A stretch of 64,000 nt of DNA from Frankia sp. RB7. GTDB lineage: Bacteria > Pseudomonadota > Alphaproteobacteria > Rhizobiales > Xanthobacteraceae. The stretch lies in assembly GCA_030403585.1 (NCBI GenBank), contig JAUEPE010000004.1, positions 62,001-126,000 of the forward strand, in the 5' to 3' direction. The translations under genes were made by a program, and so were the position numbers. Under the pieces are notes generated by a model. That model worked only from the letters and a program-made list of their open reading frames with translations, was not told the DNA's origin and ran no database searches. Positions 1 through 8,722 of the stretch are shown here, piece by piece; position 1 is the stretch's first letter, and every line of letters starts with the position of its first letter.

Positions 1-256
1 GCTCGCCGCCCCCGCATGCGCCCAAAACGCGGCGACGCCGTGGGAGCTCAAGCCGGATACCGGCTATGCCTATGACAAGGAAGGCAAGACGTTTTCCTAC
101 AAGATGGGCACCAGCAATGCCGGCGATCTGCTGAAGGGCGCCAAGAAGGTGCCCAAAGGCACGCTGTTCTTCATCGGCCAGAACGGCCAGCTCTACATGC
201 GCAGCGGGCAATATCTCGAGGGCGACGGCAAGTTCAAGTTCGGGTCGGATCAGTAG
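1..256 (+). CDS. Small secreted hypothetical protein (3' end)
   Basis: The frame is open from the left edge to the TAG at 254-256, giving 84 residues of C-terminus. The first residues, LAAPACAQ, look like the end of a Sec signal peptide (A-x-A type cleavage), so the mature part is about 75 residues, rich in Lys and Gly, with motifs such as KGTLFFIGQNGQLYM. This suggests a small periplasmic protein. The start codon lies outside the window. I do not recognise the family. Confidence 0.7.
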   Translation, partial: LAAPACAQNAATPWELKPDTGYAYDKEGKTFSYKMGTSNAGDLLKGAKKVPKGTLFFIGQNGQLYMRSGQYLEGDGKFKFGSDQ

Positions 257-290
257 GGAGGGTGGGGCCAGCAGCCAAGCAGTCGGTGTC

Positions 291-385
291 ATCGTCCGCG
301 AAGGCGGACGATCCAGTATTCCAGAGACGGACGTTCTGAAGTCGAGAGGCCGCGGCGTACTGGATGCCCCGCCTTCGCGGGGCAT
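291..385. repeat. Intergenic double-hairpin palindromic repeat
   Basis: Two perfect 9-bp stem hairpins with 4-base loops sit at 291-312 (atcgtccgc / gcggacgat) and 364-385 (atgccccgc / gcggggcat). Between them atccagta (310-317) is matched by tactggat (358-365), so the whole block can fold as one nested inverted repeat. It lies between two genes converging at 256 and 401 and may also end transcription. Similar hairpin units are scattered through Bradyrhizobium genomes as far as I recall. Confidence 0.7.
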
Positions 386-400
386 GACAGCTACTGAGGA

Positions 401-1618
401 CTAAAACGCCGCCGCCAGCTCCCGTGCGCCGGCATTGTTGCTGTTGCTGTCCATCCGCGTATCCGTCACCGCGAGCAGCTTCGCCACCGTGTTGTGGCGG
501 ATTGCGACCGGGTTGCGCTCGTAGCCGCCGCGCTGGAAGAAGTTTGAGGTCGGCACCTGCTCGCGCATCGCCTGCGGCATCGTCACCATGTCGAGGCCGG
601 TGCCGTCGCCGGTGAGGTTCATCATCTCGAGCTCGGCCGCCGAGAGCGGACGGGTGTAACCCTTGGCGCGGGCGAACAGCACCGAGGTCATGAGCTTGTG
701 GGTCTGCAGCATCGGCCCGATGTCGATGTCCAGCACCATCGCGTGCATGGCCCAGCCCTGCGCGGTGTCGCCGATCTTCTCGTGCTCCGACCAGGTGTCC
801 GGCACCGACTTCGCATGCGCCACCATCTTCTTCAGAACGCTGAGCTTGTGCTCCAGCGACTGGCGCGCCGGCCCCGAGGTACGCGCGACCTTGTCGGAAA
901 GCGCGCGGATGAGTTCATGGCCCTGCTCGGCCAGCAGCTCGACGCTGTTGGTGGTGAGCAACTGGTTGTAGCCCATCGCGGTCGAGATCGCGCGCTTGCC
1001 GCCATGCTCGATGCCGGCCTGCACGTCATAATTGCCGGTGCCGCCGGTCTCGAACGAATAGACTCGCACCGCCTGCTCGCGCGTCAGCCCGGAGGCGAGC
1101 GCGTAGCGCGCATAGGCGCGCTTGAACTCGACTTCGGAGGTCGGCCGCTGCGGCGTGAATTGATAGAGATCCTGCGCGGCGCGCAGGAGATCGGCGACCA
1201 CGGGGAGCGGCTTGCGGGTCGGGCGCTGCGGGGTTTCCTCCGGCTCCGGGTTCACCGGCCGCTTCGGCCCATTATAGAGCGGTGCCTGCTCCAGCACGTA
1301 ATCGTCGAGCGTGATCTGCTGCCCGCTGCGCCGCTTGGCGTTGCGGCCTTTGCGCTTCTCCGAGACCTGGCTCCAATATGCGGCGGCTTCGGCATCGAAG
1401 GCGCCGCGGATTTGCTGATACTCGGCCAGCTTGCGGCGATATTCGAGCACCGCCGGCGACACGCCTCCGCTCTGCGCAAAGAACTGCGACAACAACTGGG
1501 CGTTGGCATTGCGGACGGCGGGCGGCAGCGCGTCGGACTCGCCGCCGCGAGCGGCGGGGACGAGCAGGACCAGCGCGAGTGGAACCAGCGCCAGATGTGT
1601 TCGAATCGAATGATGCAT
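401..1618 (-). CDS. Exported protein with lysozyme-like motifs
   Basis: 405 residues from ATG at 1618. Residues 1-25 form a Sec signal peptide (basic start, then ALVPLALVLLVPAARG). Residues 60-135 are charged and proline-rich. The C-terminal half holds FETGGTG with Glu190, followed by STAMGYNQLL. That arrangement resembles the catalytic Glu and the GxxQ segment of soluble lytic transglycosylases. I infer a periplasmic murein-acting or lysozyme-fold protein; the family is not certain and the protein could have lost activity. It stands alone, converging with the gene on its left. Confidence 0.6.
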   Translation of the reverse strand: MHHSIRTHLALVPLALVLLVPAARGGESDALPPAVRNANAQLLSQFFAQSGGVSPAVLEYRRKLAEYQQIRGAFDAEAAAYWSQVSEKRKGRNAKRRSGQQITLDDYVLEQAPLYNGPKRPVNPEPEETPQRPTRKPLPVVADLLRAAQDLYQFTPQRPTSEVEFKRAYARYALASGLTREQAVRVYSFETGGTGNYDVQAGIEHGGKRAISTAMGYNQLLTTNSVELLAEQGHELIRALSDKVARTSGPARQSLEHKLSVLKKMVAHAKSVPDTWSEHEKIGDTAQGWAMHAMVLDIDIGPMLQTHKLMTSVLFARAKGYTRPLSAAELEMMNLTGDGTGLDMVTMPQAMREQVPTSNFFQRGGYERNPVAIRHNTVAKLLAVTDTRMDSNSNNAGARELAAAF

Positions 1619-1701
1619 GCTGCTCTCTTAGCAGGCATCCGGTAACCGTCACGTTAACGCGCCGTTTACCTCTTTTTTCGTCTATTTTTTCGTCTCTTGC
1701 G

Positions 1702-2328
1702 TCACTTCCAGGCGAACACCGGCTGTTCCAGGTCGGTCACCCGGGTCTGGCGCCCCGCCAGCACCTCGCGGAACTGGTAGATCAGCGCCGCCGTCGGCGC
1801 GTGGATGAGGCTCATCTGGTGATGGAAGCGGATCACGCGACGGGTACTTTCGGGGATAGCCGTGAAATCGAAGGCGTCATCGCGCTCGATCGTGTCGAGC
1901 GCGATGCGATGGACGGAGGCGACCTCGTCCGGGTTCGGCGTGATCGCATTGCTCTCGGCAGCCCAGACCACGACCGGCGTGATCAGATAGCCTGAGCGTG
2001 TCGGATAGTCGTCGAGCAGACCAAGCACCGCGTTGGCGGGAAGCCTGAGCGCAAGCTCCTCGTCGAGCTCGCGCAGCGCCGCCTCCACCGGCGTCTCGCC
2101 GGCATCGCAGCGCCCACCCGGCAGCGCCCATTGACCGCGATGCGAGCGCAAGCTCGACGCGCGCTTGGTCAGCAGAAACGCAGTGTCGTCGTTGTCATGG
2201 CACGCGGTCAGCGCCAGCACCACCGCGGCGCGCTTCAACGCCGACGGCTCGGCCGCATCGGGCAGCCGCGCGAATGAAGCGCAGGCATCTGCGATATTCC
2301 GTCTGGTGGCATCGCCGAAAGCTCTCAT
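1702..2328 (-). CDS. NUDIX hydrolase, CoA pyrophosphatase-like
   Basis: 208 residues from ATG at 2328. A complete Nudix box spans residues 71-93: GG, five residues, E, seven residues, then RELDEE. The Glu residues of that box bind the catalytic metal. The length, and the conserved basic stretch before the box (LLTKRASSLRSHRGQWALPGG), fit NudL/YeaB-type enzymes that split coenzyme A or its acyl derivatives into phosphopantetheine and 3',5'-ADP; the substrate is inferred. It is divergent from the thioesterase at 2401, with about 70 bases between them. Confidence 0.85.
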   Translation of the reverse strand: MRAFGDATRRNIADACASFARLPDAAEPSALKRAAVVLALTACHDNDDTAFLLTKRASSLRSHRGQWALPGGRCDAGETPVEAALRELDEELALRLPANAVLGLLDDYPTRSGYLITPVVVWAAESNAITPNPDEVASVHRIALDTIERDDAFDFTAIPESTRRVIRFHHQMSLIHAPTAALIYQFREVLAGRQTRVTDLEQPVFAWK

Positions 2329-2400
2329 GATGCTTGACTACACCAGGACCGCGCTCGATGAAATGAGGAGAGATCAAGCGTTGCAAGGATGGACGGAGCG

Positions 2401-2826
2401 ATGACCAGCAAGACCGCCGCAAAGCTCAAATCAGACGGCTGGATCATCCTGGAGACCACGGGCTTCATGCACCTGGTCGGCCCGTTATGGGAGCGCAAGG
2501 TCGACGGCCGATATGAATTCGCACTCGCCACCGAAGACAAGCACCACAACCGCCGCGGCATGGTCCAGGGCGGCGTGATGATGACCTTCGCGGACCGCAC
2601 CTGCGGCATGACTGCCCGCTACGTCTCCGGCAAGGAGTATATGGCGACGGTGCAGCTCGACACCCATTTCGTCGAGGCCGGCCAGATCGGCGACATCCTG
2701 ATCTCCCGCCCCCGCGTGGTCCGCGCGACCCGCAACCTGATCTTCATGAGCACCGAGGTGAGCGTGGATGACCGCTGCGTGGTGATGGCGAACGGCGTGT
2801 TCAAGATTTTGAAGGGACCGGCGTAG
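2401..2826 (+). CDS. PaaI-family hotdog thioesterase
   Basis: 141 residues from the ATG at 2401; an in-frame ATG at 2389 is possible, but 2401 has the better purine run upstream (ggacggag). The hotdog-fold core is seen in HNRRGMVQGGVMMTFADR, which matches the PaaI pattern H-G-G-x-x-x-x-x-D with an R in the GMVQGG turn, followed by a long beta segment ATVQLDTHFVEAG. Such enzymes hydrolyse acyl-CoA or aryl-CoA thioesters in the cytoplasm. The adjacent CoA-cleaving Nudix gene (1702-2328, divergent) suggests a shared link to acyl-CoA housekeeping, which is only inferred. Confidence 0.85.
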   Translation: MTSKTAAKLKSDGWIILETTGFMHLVGPLWERKVDGRYEFALATEDKHHNRRGMVQGGVMMTFADRTCGMTARYVSGKEYMATVQLDTHFVEAGQIGDILISRPRVVRATRNLIFMSTEVSVDDRCVVMANGVFKILKGPA

Positions 2827-2915
2827 CTCCTCCACCCCGTCATTGCTAGCGCAGCGCTCGCAATGACGGAACGAGGCGGATATGCTGGCGCCAACAAAAG
2901 CATCGAGGATAGTCC

Positions 2916-3938
2916 ATGCAATACCGCCAGCTCGGCCGCTCCGGCCTCAAGGTCTCGCCGATCTGTCTGGGCACCATGATGTTCGGCGGGCCAACGGATG
3001 AAGCCGCCTCGCAGCGGATCATTGCCAAGGCGCACGAGGCCGGCGTCAACTTCATCGACACCGCGGACGCCTATTCGAAGGGCGACTCCGAGGAGGTCGT
3101 CGGACGCGCGCTCGAAAACAACCGTCACGCCTGGGTGCTCGCGACGAAGCTCGCTAATCCCATGAACAACGATACGGGAAACGATCCCAATCGCGTCGGG
3201 CTGTCGCGGCGCTGGGTGTTGCAGGCGGCCGAGGAAAGCCTGAAGCGGCTCGGCACCGACCACATCGACATCTACTATCTGCACAAGGAAGACCACGCGA
3301 CACCGCTGGAGGAGACGGTGCGCGCGATGGGCGATCTGATCCGCGCCGGCAAGATCCGCTATTTCGGCGTCTCCAACTACCGCGCCTGGCGCGTCGCCGA
3401 GATCTGCAACATCTGCGACCGGCTCGGCATCGACCGTCCCGTGGCGAGCCAGCCCTATTACAACGCGATGAACCGCATGCCCGAGGTCGAGCATTTCCCG
3501 GCCTGCGCCTATTACGGCCTCGGCATCGTGCCCTATAGCCCGCTGGCGCGCGGCGTGCTCACCGGCAAGTACAAGCCGGACGCAGCCCCCGACAAGGAAA
3601 CGCGCGCCGGCCGCAACGACACCCGCATGATGCAGACGGAATGGCGGCCGGAATCGCTCCAGCTCGCGCAGGAGATCAAGAGCCACGCCGAGAAGAACGG
3701 CATCACCGCCGGCCAGTTCGCGGTGGCCTGGGTGCTCAACTCCGCTTTCGTCTCGTCGATCGTCGCAGGCCCGCGCACCGAGGAGCAGTGGGACGGCTAT
3801 ATAAGCGCGCTCGACTACCGCTTCACCGCGGAAGACGAGGCACTGATCGACCGCCTGGTCGTGCCGGGTCATCCGTCGACGCCGGGCTACAATGACCCGG
3901 CCTATCCGATCGAGGGACGCCGCGCGCGGACGGCCTGA
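2916..3938 (+). CDS. Aldo/keto reductase
   Basis: 340 residues, the usual length for the AKR superfamily. The catalytic tetrad is visible: D48 and Y53 in FIDTADAY, K78 in LATK, and H123 in YYLHKEDH. The NADPH-binding C-terminal part includes PYSPLARGVLTGKY and a SIVAGPRTEEQ segment. The N-terminus LGRSGLKVSPICLGTM is typical of the YajO/Tas-like subfamily. It probably reduces small aldehydes or ketones; the substrate is unknown. The start is preceded by cgaggatagtcc. The TPR gene begins 16 bases after its stop, so the two may be cotranscribed. Confidence 0.92.
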   Translation: MQYRQLGRSGLKVSPICLGTMMFGGPTDEAASQRIIAKAHEAGVNFIDTADAYSKGDSEEVVGRALENNRHAWVLATKLANPMNNDTGNDPNRVGLSRRWVLQAAEESLKRLGTDHIDIYYLHKEDHATPLEETVRAMGDLIRAGKIRYFGVSNYRAWRVAEICNICDRLGIDRPVASQPYYNAMNRMPEVEHFPACAYYGLGIVPYSPLARGVLTGKYKPDAAPDKETRAGRNDTRMMQTEWRPESLQLAQEIKSHAEKNGITAGQFAVAWVLNSAFVSSIVAGPRTEEQWDGYISALDYRFTAEDEALIDRLVVPGHPSTPGYNDPAYPIEGRRARTA

Positions 3939-3954
3939 ACTTTCGGAGACAACC

Positions 3955-5268
3955 ATGGGGCTTGAAGACCGCTACGGCCTGCCGCTCTCTACCAGCTCCG
4001 ATCAGGCGGCGTCGGCATATCGTGAAGGTGTCGATCTTATGCTCGCCGGCTGGACCGGCACGGCGGAGACGCTGGAGCGCGCGATTGCCGCCGATCCGGA
4101 TTTCGCGCTGGCCCACATCGCCCGCGCCCGCGTGCATGCGTTCTACCAACAAGGCGATCTTGCACGGCAGAAAGCGGCCGAGGCGCGCGAGCTCGTCGCA
4201 AAACGCGGTACAGAGCGCGAGCGTTCGCATGTCGAGACGCTGGCGCTTGCGATCGAGGGCCGGCTGCCCGACGCCATCGCATCGATGCTCAAGCATATCG
4301 ACGCGTGGCCGCGCGATGCCGTGGTGCTGTCGCTGCCGCTCGGCGCGTTCGGCCTGTTCGCCTTCTCCGGCATGGCCGATCACGATCGCGCCCGGCATGA
4401 GCTGTGCGAGCGCGTCGCGCATCACTACGGCGAGGACTGGTGGTTTCTCACTCTGTCCGGCTGGGCGATGACCGAGAATGGCGACGTCGCGCGCGGCCGC
4501 ACTGTGACCGAGCGCGGCTTCAATCTGCGCCGGGCCAACGCCCATGCCGCACATGCCGTGTTGCATGCGATGTTCGAGGACGGCTCGATCGACGAAGCTG
4601 ACCGTCTCGTCGACGAGTGGCTTCCGACTTACGATCGCGCCGGCATCCTGCACGGCCACATTCTCTGGCACCAGGCGCTCGGCGCGCTGGAGCATGGCGA
4701 TGCCGCCCGCGCGCTCAAAATCTATGACGATGTGCTGCAGCCCTCCGCCACGCAGGCGCCGCCGCTCAACGTCATCACCGACGGCGCTTCGCTGCTCTGG
4801 CGCCTGTCGGCCTACGGCCACGCCGTGCCAAAGGCGCTCTGGGTCGAGGCCGACGCCACCGCGCAAAAGCTCTTCCCGAAATCAAGCCTGCCCTTCGCCG
4901 ACGTCCACATGGCGCTGTTTGCGGCCGCGACGCAAAATCGCGAGGCGCTTTCCGTGCGGCTCGCCGTGATCGAGCAGCGCCTCAACGAGGGCAAACTGCC
5001 CGCCGGCCCCGTGGTGCCGGCGATCTGCCGCGCGCTTGTCGCCTTCGCGGACGAGAATTACGCCGCTTGCGTGCGCAAGCTCGCGCCCGTCCTCACTGAG
5101 GTCGTGCGGATCGGCGGCAGCCATGCCCAGCGCGAGCTGATCGAGGACACTTTCCTCGTGGCCCTGATGCGCAGCGGCGAACTGCCGCGCGCCCGCAGCC
5201 TGCTCGACGCCCGCCTGCACCGCCGCCCGTCCTTGCGCGATGCGCGCTGGCAGGCGGCGATGGCGTGA
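3955..5268 (+). CDS. Tetratricopeptide-repeat protein (TTC38-like)
   Basis: 437 residues from ATG 3955, which has a good ribosome site (ggagacaacc). The N-terminus GLPLSTSSDQAASAYREGVD and the following AIAADPDFALAHIARARVHAF read as TPR helices. Repeated helical pairs continue to the end. The layout resembles the TTC38 family, found in bacteria and eukaryotes without an assigned reaction. There is no signal peptide, so it is probably a cytoplasmic scaffold protein. It directly follows the aldo/keto reductase. Confidence 0.8.
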   Translation: MGLEDRYGLPLSTSSDQAASAYREGVDLMLAGWTGTAETLERAIAADPDFALAHIARARVHAFYQQGDLARQKAAEARELVAKRGTERERSHVETLALAIEGRLPDAIASMLKHIDAWPRDAVVLSLPLGAFGLFAFSGMADHDRARHELCERVAHHYGEDWWFLTLSGWAMTENGDVARGRTVTERGFNLRRANAHAAHAVLHAMFEDGSIDEADRLVDEWLPTYDRAGILHGHILWHQALGALEHGDAARALKIYDDVLQPSATQAPPLNVITDGASLLWRLSAYGHAVPKALWVEADATAQKLFPKSSLPFADVHMALFAAATQNREALSVRLAVIEQRLNEGKLPAGPVVPAICRALVAFADENYAACVRKLAPVLTEVVRIGGSHAQRELIEDTFLVALMRSGELPRARSLLDARLHRRPSLRDARWQAAMA

Positions 5269-5471
5269 ACTCTGCCACGAAAAAAACACCGGTTTGGCGG
5301 CAAGTGCCCGCCGGGACGGGTTGGGGCGATCGAAGCGAATCGCCGATGGGTGGCGCGGTGGTATTCCAGACGGGATTGGCGGAGCAAACGGGATCGCAAC
5401 CAATTTGCGATTCGATGGTTGTTGGGCGGAACTTTCGCCCGTCCGTCGCCCCCTGGCACAAGAGCCTGACG

Positions 5472-6053
5472 ATGCGCCTCCGCCGACCGGTCCTGGCTGC
5501 AATCCTCGTCTCCCTCGCAAGCCCTTGTTTTGCCGAGTCTTCCACCACGATCCCTGTCAACAACAACCCGCCGGCCCGCCTGAATTCTCTCGTCGACATG
5601 CTGGCGTTGATGTCGGGTCATTGCAAAACGCTGAAGGTGGCCGGGCGCCCCTTTGCCTGCAAGACCGTTGCCTTCGCCCATGACGACAAGGGCCGGGTCA
5701 ACTTCGCGGTCGCCGTCGACGATCCCTCCGACGAGAACCACGTCGTGTCGTTCTCCGGCGAGAACGGCAAGCGGGCCGACGACAATTCCTATGAGCTGCC
5801 GATCGACCGCATGCTACTCAACTCCAAGGATCGGCCGAAGGTCGACGGCCTGCCGGTGCCGGCGGAGCAGACTTCCACCGGCAGCTGCCGCCAGACCGGC
5901 AATTTCGCTGCCAGGAAGGTCAACGACGTCACCTGCTCCGCGACCGACAATGAGGGCCGGAAGTACGAACTGCTGTTCGTCTCCGACGGCACGCCGGTGA
6001 GCGTGCGCCGCATCAGGCAGTCATCGCCCTCGGTCCAGGATCCGTTCAAGTAA
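5472..6053 (+). CDS. Secreted hypothetical protein
   Basis: 193 residues from ATG 5472, chosen because the next residues (RLRRPVLAAILVSLASPCFA) form a clean Sec signal peptide with AxA cleavage. The frame is open back to 5265, but that stretch has no signal-like or conserved look. The mature protein has four cysteines (HCKTL, FACKT, GSCRQT, VTCSAT) that could form two disulfides. It also has a strand-rich pattern of alternating charge. The family is unknown to me; a periplasmic location is inferred. Confidence 0.7.
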   Translation: MRLRRPVLAAILVSLASPCFAESSTTIPVNNNPPARLNSLVDMLALMSGHCKTLKVAGRPFACKTVAFAHDDKGRVNFAVAVDDPSDENHVVSFSGENGKRADDNSYELPIDRMLLNSKDRPKVDGLPVPAEQTSTGSCRQTGNFAARKVNDVTCSATDNEGRKYELLFVSDGTPVSVRRIRQSSPSVQDPFK

Positions 6054-6104
6054 CGGCCCTTCCTCGTCATCGTGTATGATCCCGGCCAAGCCCCGGAGAA
6101 TCCC

Positions 6105-6389
6105 ATGACGCGCGACCGCCTGTTTCTGCTGCGCCCCAATTTCGAAGATCCGGCCTATCCGGGCCGGCGCTTCTATTGCTGGCATTGCGCGCTGATCGAG
6201 GGCCTGCTCGCTTCGTTTCCGGCGCTGGCCGAAAAGTTCGACGTAGAACGCATCGCCTGGCCGAAGCCGCGGCAGGCCGTGATCGAACTCGTCGGCGAGG
6301 AGAACCAGTGGCTGCCGCTGCTGGTGCTGGCTGACGGGACGACATCGCCGCACCAGATGTGCTCTTTCCCAATCGCCCCACATATTTGA
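6105..6389 (+). CDS. DUF3088-family protein, C-terminus possibly truncated
   Basis: 94 residues from ATG 6105. The N-terminal block RDRLFLLRPNFEDPAYPG followed by FYCWHCALIEG is the DUF3088 signature as I remember it, with a CWHC pair resembling a redox or metal-binding CxxC. The core LVGEENQWLPLLVLADG also fits. After that, relatives I remember continue for about 20 residues with a basic turn and a terminal helix. Here the frame goes to MCSFPIAPHI and stops, so a small deletion or frameshift may have removed the tail. Function unknown. Confidence 0.65.
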   Translation: MTRDRLFLLRPNFEDPAYPGRRFYCWHCALIEGLLASFPALAEKFDVERIAWPKPRQAVIELVGEENQWLPLLVLADGTTSPHQMCSFPIAPHI

Positions 6390-6420
6390 CCCAGCAAGCA
6401 AGCTCCGGAATCCGCACGCG

Positions 6421-6996
6421 ATGCCCCATCCCCTCCCCGCCCTCATCGTCGTCGACGTCCAGCGCGCATTCGACGAATGGGAGGCGGCGGGCAAGCGGCG
6501 CAACAATTCGGATGCGGTGGCGCGCATCGTTGATCTGCTCGCGGCGTTCAGGGCGAACGGCGCGCCGATCTTCCACATCCGCCATGAAGGCACCAAGCCT
6601 AACTCGACGTTCCTGCCCTCGCGCACCGGTTACGCCGTCAAGGACGAGGCACGCGAACTGGCCGGCGAGCCCGTCATCGTCAAGCGTGTCAACAGCGCCT
6701 TCATCGGCACCGACCTCGAGACGCGCCTGCGCGCGAGCGACATCGCGACGGTCGTGATCTGCGGCGCCACCACCAATCATTGCGTGGAGACGACGACGCG
6801 AATGGCCGGCAATCTCGGCTTCGACGCGGCGCTGGTGCGCGACGCGACCTGGACATTCGATCGCGTCGGCCCCGACGGCGACACGCATTTGGCCGAGTCC
6901 ATCCACGCGATGACGCTGTCGAATCTAAATGGTGAATTTGCCCGCATCGTGACCACGAACGACGTCGTCACCTCGCTCGCAGAAGTGCGACAATAA
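6421..6996 (+). CDS. Cysteine hydrolase of the isochorismatase family
   Basis: 191 residues. The catalytic triad is visible: D12 in LIVVDVQ, K88 in VIVKRVNSAF, and C121 in CGATTNHCVETT with the preceding cis-peptide loop. Members cleave amides or vinyl ethers (nicotinamidase, isochorismatase, ureidoacrylate hydrolase). Nothing nearby fixes the substrate. The upstream sequence has no strong ribosome site, and the gene starts 31 bases after the DUF3088 stop, so coupled expression is likely. Confidence 0.88.
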   Translation: MPHPLPALIVVDVQRAFDEWEAAGKRRNNSDAVARIVDLLAAFRANGAPIFHIRHEGTKPNSTFLPSRTGYAVKDEARELAGEPVIVKRVNSAFIGTDLETRLRASDIATVVICGATTNHCVETTTRMAGNLGFDAALVRDATWTFDRVGPDGDTHLAESIHAMTLSNLNGEFARIVTTNDVVTSLAEVRQ

Positions 6997-7106
6997 ATCT
7001 CAGCGCGATCGTACGTTGATCGTCTGCGTCGTTTCGACGCCCGCACTCGCCGGAACACAGCAAACGTCCATCTGTTGTCACTCGACATCTCAACTGGAGT
7101 GATGAC

Positions 7107-7424
7107 ATGAAGTATCTCTTTGTCGCGATGGCCATTGGTGCGGCTACGCTCACCGCGTCCACAGCCAACGCGGCCGGCGGTGGCAAGGCCAAGCCGAACG
7201 CGCAAATTGGCCAGTCGACCGACATCAGCGCGCAGCACAGGCACGGCCATTACGGCCATCGCCATCACAGTTGGCACCCTCACCACGGCGGCTATTACCG
7301 TCCGCATTATCGCAGCTATGGCTACTATCCGCGGCACCGCGGCTATTACGGCGGCGGACCCTACGGCTATTATGGTGGTGGCGGCCCCAGCGTGACGTTC
7401 GGCTTCGGCGCCAATCGCTGGTGA
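7107..7424 (+). CDS. Small secreted His/Tyr/Gly-rich protein
   Basis: 105 residues, preceded by ctggagtgatgac (good ribosome site). Residues 1-22 are a Sec signal peptide ending in STANA. The mature part is low-complexity: a histidine cluster (HRHGHYGHRHHSWHPHH) followed by Tyr/Gly/Arg runs (YYRPHYRSYGYYPRHRGYYG). Such proteins are common in rhizobia; metal binding through the His cluster is plausible but not shown. The transcript ends in a strong hairpin at 7431-7454. Confidence 0.75.
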   Translation: MKYLFVAMAIGAATLTASTANAAGGGKAKPNAQIGQSTDISAQHRHGHYGHRHHSWHPHHGGYYRPHYRSYGYYPRHRGYYGGGPYGYYGGGGPSVTFGFGANRW

Positions 7425-7430
7425 GACCAA

Positions 7431-7458
7431 AAGGCCCGCAGAGATGCGGGCCTTCTTT
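7431..7458 (+). terminator. Rho-independent terminator
   Basis: A perfect 10-bp stem (aaggcccgca / tgcgggcctt) with loop gaga is followed by ctttct. It begins seven bases after the stop of the His-rich gene. The amine oxidase gene ends at 7460 on the other strand, so the same hairpin can serve both converging genes. Confidence 0.9.
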
Positions 7459-7459
7459 C

Positions 7460-8713
7460 TCAACCCTGCACGATAAGGCCAGCCGTTTCCAGCCCGCTCG
7501 CGAGCGCCGCCTCGACCGTTCCCATGTCGCGGCCTCGATAGAGCGCCTCGCCGGAGAACAGTACCGAGCCATCTGCGCGCGCGAGACTCTCCTGCGCCAC
7601 GCGCGTTCGCGGCGTCGCCCAGGAATAGGCGCCGCCGGCAAAGCGATCGTGCGCCCAGTTGGCGGCTTCCGACGCCACGAGGTCGCGTTCGAGATCATCG
7701 CGTGACAGGCCGAAGATAGTGGCGAGCGAATCGATGCCGGCGTCGATCAACGCCTGTCGGTTGAGTCTGGTCAGCTCTGCGGTGCGCGGTCCGCCGAACC
7801 AGCCAGTCAGCACGGGATGCTCGGATGGATTCTGCGTCCACCACACCGGGATCGTCCCATCCGACAGCAGGAAGGTTAGATCCGCCGTCCGGTCGCGCCA
7901 CCATGGCCGGCCGAAGCGCAGCAGGATCTTGATGACATTACCGAAGCCGATGTCGACCGCCGCGGCCGCCTTTTTGCGCGCGGCTTGCGGCAGCGCGATC
8001 TCGCGCAACAGCGGCAACGGTACGGTGAGGATCACCTTGTCGCAGACAAACACCTCCCCGCCCGCGCAACGAACCGCAACGCCCTCTTCGATCGCCGCCA
8101 CCGCGCAATCGAGGCGGATCACAACGCCATGCTTGCGGCATTCGGCTACCAGAAACGTAATCAACGCGCCGTAGCCGCCGACGACGCGCCCCTGCGAATG
8201 GTGCCCGCCGTCCATCCATTCCTCACGCAGAGCTAGCGTCGAGGCGCGCTCGGGTTCGGCGGCGTCATAGCCTTCGACCATCCGTTCGATCGAATGCCGC
8301 ATCCGCGCATATTTGTCGCCTGCAAAATGCCGGCGCAGGAACTCGGCGACGGTGAGGTCGTCCTTCAATTCCCTCAGTGCGGCATGAAGCTCGGCCTCGT
8401 ACGGATTGTCCCGGCCTTCACGCGAGAGTTTTGTGCCGTCAAAGCTCCATTGCGTGCCTTCGATGGCCTGCACCGACAGCCCCGCCTCGCTCAGCAGACC
8501 GCGCGTGACCGGCGCCTCGCCATGGACGAACTCGGCGCCGCCATCGGCGGGATAGCCGAACTGGGATGCCGACAACGGATTGATGCGCCCGCCGCAGCGG
8601 TCGCGCGCCTCAAGGATCGTGACCAGTTTGCCGGCGCGCGCGAGCTCGCGGGCCGCCATCAAGCCAGCTGCGCCAGCGCCAACGATGACGATATGCTCCG
8701 ACGTATCAGACAT
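7460..8713 (-). CDS. FAD-dependent flavin amine oxidase
   Basis: 417 residues from ATG 8713. The N-terminus has the Rossmann dinucleotide motif IVIVGAGAAGLMAARELA followed by an acidic residue (ILEAR) and GGRI, typical of the monoamine oxidase / polyamine oxidase family. The C-terminal FAD motif is FSGEALYRGRDMGTVEAALASG. There is no signal peptide. It likely oxidises an amine to an aldehyde or imine with release of H2O2; substrate unknown. The RibD-like gene ends nine bases before its start codon, so the two probably form an operon. Confidence 0.9.
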   Translation of the reverse strand: MSDTSEHIVIVGAGAAGLMAARELARAGKLVTILEARDRCGGRINPLSASQFGYPADGGAEFVHGEAPVTRGLLSEAGLSVQAIEGTQWSFDGTKLSREGRDNPYEAELHAALRELKDDLTVAEFLRRHFAGDKYARMRHSIERMVEGYDAAEPERASTLALREEWMDGGHHSQGRVVGGYGALITFLVAECRKHGVVIRLDCAVAAIEEGVAVRCAGGEVFVCDKVILTVPLPLLREIALPQAARKKAAAAVDIGFGNVIKILLRFGRPWWRDRTADLTFLLSDGTIPVWWTQNPSEHPVLTGWFGGPRTAELTRLNRQALIDAGIDSLATIFGLSRDDLERDLVASEAANWAHDRFAGGAYSWATPRTRVAQESLARADGSVLFSGEALYRGRDMGTVEAALASGLETAGLIVQG

Positions 8714-8722
8714 TGCCGTTGC

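Noticed and set aside
2619..3956. A 445-codon open frame on the minus strand
   Set aside because: Antisense to the thioesterase and aldo/keto reductase genes, with no conserved motif.
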